Source of the DNA: Actinomycetota bacterium
GTDB lineage: Bacteria; Actinomycetota; Actinomycetes; Nanopelagicales; Nanopelagicaceae
Direction: 5' to 3'
Length of the DNA: 10,727 nt
Assembly: GCA_009697555.1 (NCBI GenBank)
Contig: WLQV01000017.1
Coordinates: forward strand, 1-10,727
The first letter of the stretch is position 1. The number at the start of each line of letters is the position of its first letter. Shown here piece by piece: positions 6,353-10,727 of this stretch. Both the position numbers and the translations under genes were made by a program. Below the pieces are notes generated by a model. The model saw nothing but the letters and a program-made list of their open reading frames with translations, searched no databases and was not told where the DNA came from.

Positions 6353-9022
6353 ATGGCTGCCTTCATGGATCGAATTCTGCGCGCTGGTGAAGGGCGCATT
6401 ATTAAAGATTTGGCGAAAGTTGCCGAAGCGGTTGCAAGTCACGAAGCGCGTATAAGCGCGCTCAGCGATGATCAACTTCGCGAACAGACAAATGAATTTA
6501 AGAAGCGTTTTGCCGCCGGGGAATCACTCGATGATTTATTGCCTGAAGCATTCGCAGTTGTGCGTGAAGCATCAAAGCGCACGCTAGGTCAGCGTCATTA
6601 CGATGTTCAGATTATGGGTGGCGCGGCGATGCATCGCGGCAACATCGCTGAAATGCGCACTGGTGAAGGAAAGACTCTTTCGGCAACTCTTCCTTCTTAT
6701 CTCAATGCAATTGCCGGACGTGGCGTTCACGTGATTACTGTTAACGATTATTTAGCAGAGCGCGATAGTGAATGGATGGGTCGTATCCATCGATTCCTTG
6801 GCTTAACAGTGGGTGTAATTCTCAATTCAATGTCACCAGCAGAGCGCCGCGTTGCTTATGCCTCAGACATTACTTATGGCACAAATAATGAGTTTGGCTT
6901 TGATTACCTTCGCGATAACATGGCGTGGACACTCGAAGATTGCGTACAGCGCGATCACTTCTTTGCGGTAGTCGATGAAGTTGACTCTATTTTGATCGAT
7001 GAGGCACGTACTCCACTCATCATCAGTGGACCAGCTGATAAAGCGACCAAGTGGTATGTCGAATTCAATACGATTGCTGGCAAGCTACAACGCGAACTGC
7101 ATTATGAAGTAGATGAGAAGAAGCGCACTGTAGGTATTTTAGAAGAGGGCGTTACTAAAGTAGAAGAGTTGCTTGGGATTGAGAATCTCTACGAAGCAGC
7201 CAATACGCCATTAATTAGTTATTTAAATAATGCCGTTAAAGCTAAAGAGCTATTTAAGCGTGATAAAGATTACGTGGTCATGAACGGCGAACTTCTTATC
7301 GTGGATGAGCACACTGGTCGCATGCTGGCCGGACGCCGCTATAGCGAAGGTATGCATCAAGCGCTAGAAGCAAAAGAGCGCATTGAAATTCAAGATGAAA
7401 ACCAGACATTGGCAACAATTACTTTGCAGAACTACTTCCGTCTTTATGAGCGCCTCTGCGGTATGACTGGTACTGCGATGACCGAAGCTGCCGAATTTCT
7501 CCAGATCTACAAGCTCGGCGTTGTTCCTATCCCAACTAACCGCAACATGGTCCGTGTTGATTCAGCCGATTTGGTTTACAAGAATGAAATTGGGAAGTTT
7601 GAAGCTGTTGCGCAAGACATTATTTTGCGCCACCGCAAAGGTCAACCAGTTCTTGTCGGAACAGTCAGCGTTGAGAAGTCAGAAGAGTTATCTGCGGTAT
7701 TGCGTAAGAATGGCATTGCCCACGAAGTTCTCAATGCGAAGCACCACGAGCGTGAAGCTTCAATTATTGCCCGCGCCGGTGTTAAAGGCGCCGTAACTGT
7801 TGCAACAAACATGGCAGGTCGCGGTACCGACATCATGCTCGGTGGCAATCCTGAGTTCATGGCAGATTTTGAATTACAACGACGCAATATTTCACCAGTT
7901 GATACTCCAGAGGAGTATGAGAGAGAGTGGCCGGCAGAGATTGCCAGGCAGAAGAGCGCAGTTGCCAAGGAGCATGAAGAGGTAATTGCACTGGGTGGCC
8001 TCTATGTTCTCGGAACCGAGCGTCACGAGTCACGTCGTATTGATAATCAGTTGCGCGGACGTTCTGGCCGTCAAGGCGATCCAGGTGAATCCCGCTTCTA
8101 TCTCTCCTTGCAAGATGACTTGATGCGTCGCTTCAACTCTGGCTTAGTAGAGCGATTCTTAGGTGCTGCTGGAATTCCAGAAGATGTTCCAATTGAGTCG
8201 AAGATGGTGAGCAATGCAATTCGCTCTGCACAGACTCAAGTTGAAGCGCAGAACTTTGAAATTCGCAAGAATGTTTTGAAGTATGACGATGTTCTCAATC
8301 GCCAACGTGGCGTTATCTACTCTGAGCGACGCATGGTGCTCGAGGGCGAAGACATCAGCAGCCAAGTAAAGATTTTCTTGCAAGATACTTTGAACGCTTA
8401 TGTAGTTGCGGCAACATCGACTGGTTATGCCGAAGATTGGGATCTCGAGCAACTCTGGACTGTTCTGGCTGGTCTCTTTCCAATCTCATTTACTCTGGCG
8501 GAATTAGAGAACGAAGTTGGCGGTCGTAAAGGAATTGACCCAGATTACTTAGCCTCACGAATTATTGATGATGCAATCAAGGCCTATGGAAAGCGCGAAG
8601 AAGAACTTGGCGCGGAAATTATGCGCGAGCTAGAGCGCAAAGTTCTCCTTTCGGTGCTCGATCGCAAATGGCGTGAACATCTCTACGAGATGGATTACCT
8701 ACAAGAGGGAATTGGCCTGCGAGCTATGGCGCAGCGCGATCCGCTCGTGGAATATCAACGCGAAGGCTTCGATCTCTTCTCGGCAATGATGGATGGAATT
8801 AAGGAAGAGATCGCTGGCTACTTATTTAATGTTGAAGTGACTGTTGAGAGCGAAAGCAAGGAAGTGAAGGCCAAGGGAATTGAAACTCCTAAGTCACCAA
8901 TTGGTCTGCAGTATTCGGCATCTGATGAGAGCGGGGAAGTTTCCTCCGGTGGCGTATCTCGTAATTCACAATGCCCTTGCGGTTCAGGAAAGAAATACAA
9001 GCGCTGTCACGGCGCTGCTTAA
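6353..9022 (+). CDS. secA: Preprotein translocase ATPase SecA
   Basis: This 889-residue motor pushes unfolded preproteins through SecYEG at the cytoplasmic membrane. Residues seen: Walker A MRTGEGKT (101-108), Walker [15 protein letters not shown] (207-220), the second nucleotide-binding fold with [14 protein letters not shown] (485-498), [25 protein letters not shown] (554-578) containing the arginine finger, and a helical scaffold around [16 protein letters not shown]. The C-terminal SEC-C zinc motif is intact: C874, C876, C885 and H886. It is the housekeeping SecA1 type in actinobacterial terms, of usual length. The N-terminus [16 protein letters not shown] aligns with the common MPxxLDKILRxGEGK opening, so ATG 6353 is preferred over the ATG four codons later. 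It lies 16 bases after comF. Its stop overlaps the stop of the opposing gene downstream. Confidence 0.98.
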   Translation: MAAFMDRILRAGEGRIIKDLAKVAEAVASHEARISALSDDQLREQTNEFKKRFAAGESLDDLLPEAFAVVREASKRTLGQRHYDVQIMGGAAMHRGNIAEMRTGEGKTLSATLPSYLNAIAGRGVHVITVNDYLAERDSEWMGRIHRFLGLTVGVILNSMSPAERRVAYASDITYGTNNEFGFDYLRDNMAWTLEDCVQRDHFFAVVDEVDSILIDEARTPLIISGPADKATKWYVEFNTIAGKLQRELHYEVDEKKRTVGILEEGVTKVEELLGIENLYEAANTPLISYLNNAVKAKELFKRDKDYVVMNGELLIVDEHTGRMLAGRRYSEGMHQALEAKERIEIQDENQTLATITLQNYFRLYERLCGMTGTAMTEAAEFLQIYKLGVVPIPTNRNMVRVDSADLVYKNEIGKFEAVAQDIILRHRKGQPVLVGTVSVEKSEELSAVLRKNGIAHEVLNAKHHEREASIIARAGVKGAVTVATNMAGRGTDIMLGGNPEFMADFELQRRNISPVDTPEEYEREWPAEIARQKSAVAKEHEEVIALGGLYVLGTERHESRRIDNQLRGRSGRQGDPGESRFYLSLQDDLMRRFNSGLVERFLGAAGIPEDVPIESKMVSNAIRSAQTQVEAQNFEIRKNVLKYDDVLNRQRGVIYSERRMVLEGEDISSQVKIFLQDTLNAYVVAATSTGYAEDWDLEQLWTVLAGLFPISFTLAELENEVGGRKGIDPDYLASRIIDDAIKAYGKREEELGAEIMRELERKVLLSVLDRKWREHLYEMDYLQEGIGLRAMAQRDPLVEYQREGFDLFSAMMDGIKEEIAGYLFNVEVTVESESKEVKAKGIETPKSPIGLQYSASDESGEVSSGGVSRNSQCPCGSGKKYKRCHGAA

Positions 9023-9540
9023 ATAAGAAAGAGCTCGGTGCAGAGCCAGCGTTGATCGACTCCTTCAAAGCGCATCACTAATGAGCGAATTCGTGAATTT
9101 AATTTCACGGTAACAGTTGCTTCGCAGAGTCCATCGAGTGGTTCGTTGATGTAGAGCTTGCGTACCTTTCCAATCTCACTCTGGCTCCCAATCTTTCGCT
9201 GCAAATCAAGAAGTATTCCGCGATCACACCACCGAAGTAGTTGTTGCGGATGGCGCTTGCCAGCCCAAATTTCCAGGACTGCAATAGAGAATTTTCCGAT
9301 CCAAGAAGTAAGTTCGGGAAGATCATTGGCCGATGTTGCCTGCGGAAAGCGCTCTGCCTCTTCATCGGCGCGAGTGCGACGAACGAGATAGAGCTTTGGT
9401 TTTGGTGCTTGGTACTCATTGCGATCGCTCTCAAATAGTGCGAGCAATGGGTGGTTCCAGGTCTGCGTATCTTCAGTAAATTCGGGTGCGGGAGTAACTG
9501 AACGTGGGCGGGCGAATACTTCTTCAAGTGGTTGAGTCAT
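9019..9540 (-). CDS. Rv3235-like (DUF6459) family protein
   Basis: This 173-residue protein has a disordered, Pro/Glu-rich N-terminal half and a conserved C-terminal domain with the pattern HPQQLLRW (97-104), then [20 protein letters not shown] (127-146) and [15 protein letters not shown] (156-170). This is the pattern I associate with the Rv3235/DUF6459 family that sits beside secA in many actinobacteria. The fold, by appearance two or three strands and a helix, resembles small alpha+beta domains, but the function is unknown. No membrane segment or signal peptide is seen, so it should be cytoplasmic. It is convergent with secA and shares the TTAA at 9019-9022 with it. Its ATG at 9538-9540 has no clear Shine-Dalgarno site; an A/T-rich ATTCTTA (9547-9553, TAAGAAT on the minus strand) could be a -10 box for a near-leaderless message. 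Confidence 0.8.
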   Translation of the reverse strand: MTQPLEEVFARPRSVTPAPEFTEDTQTWNHPLLALFESDRNEYQAPKPKLYLVRRTRADEEAERFPQATSANDLPELTSWIGKFSIAVLEIWAGKRHPQQLLRWCDRGILLDLQRKIGSQSEIGKVRKLYINEPLDGLCEATVTVKLNSRIRSLVMRFEGVDQRWLCTELFLI

Positions 9541-9583
9541 AGCGTGATTCTTAATAACTATTGCGGTGAAGTAATCAGCTTTT

Positions 9584-9590
9584 AGGAGGA
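9584..9590 (+). promoter_or_regulatory. Orphan Shine-Dalgarno sequence
   Basis: AGGAGGA is an almost full match to the anti-Shine-Dalgarno end of 16S rRNA, stronger than any site before an annotated gene in this window. The nearest ATG (9611) is 20 bases away and opens only 14 codons. The frame of the downstream SAF gene is open from 9586 and lacks a standard start until 9664. A rare start such as ATA 9601 would give ten bases of spacing. Confidence 0.35.
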
Positions 9591-9632
9591 TTTCTTACTC
9601 ATACTTTCGGATGACTGTGGAGCGCTCATCAG

Positions 9633-9648
9633 AGGCAGGTACCTGCCT
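9633..9648. repeat. Perfect 16-bp palindrome upstream of the pilus genes
   Basis: AGGCAGGTACCTGCCT is identical to its reverse complement and ends 15 bases before the ATG of the SAF gene. It lies directly before the -10-like TAGATT, in the spacer where a repressor dimer would block RNA polymerase. As RNA it could form a six-pair stem with a GTAC loop followed by TTATTTAG, a poor terminator tail. An operator is the more likely reading. Confidence 0.6.
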
Positions 9649-9652
9649 TATT

Positions 9653-9658
9653 TAGATT
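9653..9658 (+). promoter_or_regulatory. Candidate -10 box for the SAF/CpaB-like gene
   Basis: TAGATT fits TANNNT and ends five bases before the ATG at 9664, which suits a leaderless transcript. There is no Shine-Dalgarno sequence directly before this ATG. The adjoining palindrome would overlap the promoter spacer. A -35 is not evident. Confidence 0.35.
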
Positions 9659-9663
9659 GCGCC

Positions 9664-10242
9664 ATGATTTCGCGCACCCGCACTCTCCTTGCTATTTCAT
9701 TACTTCTACTCTCGCTCTTGTCCTCCTTTCTTATTGCCACATTGAGTAGCCACAAGAGCCAAATCTGGATGGCAACTCATCCACTTCCTGCTGGTCATCG
9801 TGTGATCACAAGTGATTTCTCTGCCGCTGCGGTTGGATTGCCACGCGGTGCAACCGGTTACATCACCACTCGATATTCATTACAAGGTTCAGTTACCTTG
9901 CGAGCCATCAGACAGGGCGAGCTGCTCTCAGCCGGCGCCATAACATCAGATCAAGCACGATCGAATTTGGCATCGATTCCCATCTCAATAAGAGCAAGTG
10001 ATCTACCAGCAAATATTTCAGTTGGGGAAGAGGTAGATCTGGTGCACACTGGTGATGGCGAGCATCTCGTTATTAAGCCAGAGATAATTGCAAGTGGTGT
10101 CGCAATTGTGGGACTAGAGCGCAAGAGTGCAAATTTCTCTGGACAAGTGACTGTGACAATTGCAGTAAATCGATCGAGAACCCTGCCGCTGATCGCCGCT
10201 TCAAGTGTCGGAAGAATTGTGCTTGTTCGTACTCATGCCTGA
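9664..10242 (+). CDS. SAF-domain protein, Flp/Tad pilus CpaB/RcpC-like
   Basis: This 192-residue protein begins with a basic patch and a single hydrophobic helix (about residues 8-27), a signal anchor that would place the rest outside the membrane. An SAF domain follows at about residues 35-95, with the typical pattern PLPAGHRVITSDF...G and LRAIRQGELLSAGAI. The rest is a small beta-rich domain with VGEEVDLVHTGDG and VTIAVNRSRTLPLIAASSVGRIVLVRT, as in CpaB/RcpC proteins of tight-adherence pili, which act at the cell envelope during pilus assembly. At 192 residues it is shorter than many CpaB proteins. It overlaps the CpaE-like gene by eight bases, which supports a pilus role. The ATG at 9664 is chosen because it precedes the signal anchor. 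The family also includes unrelated SAF proteins, so the Tad role is an inference from context. Confidence 0.75.
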   Translation: MISRTRTLLAISLLLLSLLSSFLIATLSSHKSQIWMATHPLPAGHRVITSDFSAAAVGLPRGATGYITTRYSLQGSVTLRAIRQGELLSAGAITSDQARSNLASIPISIRASDLPANISVGEEVDLVHTGDGEHLVIKPEIIASGVAIVGLERKSANFSGQVTVTIAVNRSRTLPLIAASSVGRIVLVRTHA

Positions 10243-10727
10243 TCAAATTCTCGAACCTAGATGGCAAATTTGGACTGCAATCGCAAACAGTGAGGCTGAG
10301 AGTTTTGTGGCAGGTACGCTCCATGAGTATCACTTTGAAATCAAATATCGCTGTTTCAACTTTGCAGAACTCTTGGCAAGACTCTCTATTGAGAGCGAAG
10401 CTAATCAATTAATTCTTATTTCTGATGATCTGGTCGACTTTGATCTTGCCGCAATGGAGAGATTAAGAGCCCAGGGACTTCGCACACTACTTCTCACTAA
10501 GAGTGAGCTCGCTAGCAATAGTGATTTGAGAAGTAATTCGGTAGAGCTAGTTCGAAGAATTGGAGAGCTGATAAAGAGTCCATCGACTAGTGATAAAGGT
10601 GTGCGTTTTACCCCTAATCCACGGTGCCAAATAATTGGCGTCATCTCCCACTCAGGGGGAGTAGGAAGTACGAGCATTGCAATTAATTTAGCAATGGAGC
10701 TCAGCATCGTAGGAAAGCAGACCCTAT
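10235..10727 (+). CDS. CpaE/TadZ-like MinD-family ATPase (partial, 3' cut)
   Basis: From ATG 10235 a frame stays open for 164 codons to the window edge, overlapping the SAF gene by eight bases. Residues about 10-115 have no clear motif but show alternating strand/helix character (QLILISDDLVDF, LRTLLLT), as in the degenerate receiver-like N-terminal domain of CpaE/TadZ proteins. A P-loop at residues 139-147, HSGGVGSTS followed by IAINLAMEL, is the deviant Walker A of the MinD/ParA family with both lysines replaced by serine (S140, S145). This pattern resembles TadZ/CpaE and actinobacterial Rv3660c-type proteins. The likely role is placing a Tad/Flp pilus at a cell site. The ATPase domain is mostly outside the window, so activity cannot be judged. 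No Shine-Dalgarno site is seen; translation may be coupled to the upstream gene. Confidence 0.75.
   Translation, partial: MPDQILEPRWQIWTAIANSEAESFVAGTLHEYHFEIKYRCFNFAELLARLSIESEANQLILISDDLVDFDLAAMERLRAQGLRTLLLTKSELASNSDLRSNSVELVRRIGELIKSPSTSDKGVRFTPNPRCQIIGVISHSGGVGSTSIAINLAMELSIVGKQTL

Larger units (their letters stand above)
9541..9663. promoter_or_regulatory. Divergent intergenic region with palindrome
   Basis: These 123 bases separate the minus-strand Rv3235-like gene from the plus-strand pilus genes and must hold both promoters. They contain a near-perfect Shine-Dalgarno AGGAGGA at 9584-9590 that has no ATG, GTG or TTG at usable distance, a 14-codon open frame at 9611-9655, a perfect 16-bp palindrome at 9633-9648 and a -10-like TAGATT at 9653-9658. 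No tRNA or other RNA gene is recognisable. Confidence 0.55.

Noticed and set aside
9105-9527. 140-codon minus-strand frame overlapping the Rv3235-like gene
   Set aside because: The alternative frame at 9019-9540 contains the conserved family motifs; this one has none.
10073-10707. Two minus-strand open frames over the CpaE-like gene
   Set aside because: The plus-strand frame is open to the window edge with a P-loop and overlaps its neighbour in operon style. The minus frames carry no motif.
1-10727. CRISPR arrays, insertion sequences, tRNA or rRNA genes
   Set aside because: No regularly spaced repeats, transposase-like frames, terminal inverted repeats or RNA gene signatures were found on either strand.

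Overview
This window looks like a chromosomal segment of a low-GC, streamlined actinobacterium. Freshwater planktonic acI / Nanopelagicales is my best guess; this is an inference and not proven by any single marker. The gene order is a condensed version of the actinobacterial block known from Mycobacterium and Streptomyces: DUF3499 - manB - ahcY - mtrA - mtrB - comF - secA - Rv3235-like. Base composition is moderate, genes are tightly packed or overlapping, and several genes of the textbook block are absent from their usual places (manA, tmk, lpqB, hpf).

Layout. Bases 1-142 hold the C-terminal end of an unrecognised protein. A DUF3499 zinc-site protein (207-590) and a phosphomannomutase/phosphoglucomutase (631-1980) follow. 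A 111-base gap containing a 16-bp tandem repeat precedes ahcY (2092-3378), which overlaps mtrA (3378-4061). The mtrA gene abuts mtrB (4062-5660), so these three probably form one transcription unit. After a 34-base gap come comF (5695-6336) and secA (6353-9022). An Rv3235-like (DUF6459) gene on the minus strand (9019-9540) meets secA tail to tail, and the two stop codons share one TTAA. A 123-base divergent intergenic region carries a perfect 16-bp palindrome and an unattached strong Shine-Dalgarno sequence. It leads into the start of what appears to be a Tad/Flp pilus locus: a CpaB/RcpC-like SAF-domain protein (9664-10242) overlapping a CpaE/TadZ-like ATPase that runs off the window (10235-10727).

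How the genes work together. ManB supplies sugar phosphates for envelope glycans. AhcY clears S-adenosylhomocysteine from methylation reactions. MtrA/MtrB is the actinobacterial two-component system for cell envelope and division. SecA drives protein export. The Tad genes would build a surface pilus whose parts depend on Sec export.

Most of the window is conserved housekeeping DNA, and I do not see a wholly new system. The observations most worth a second look are the archaeal/Thermotoga-type short AhcY at a locus where actinobacteria usually carry the long type, the tandem repeat before ahcY, the palindrome before the pilus genes, and a pattern of -10-like boxes placed exactly for leaderless transcription.
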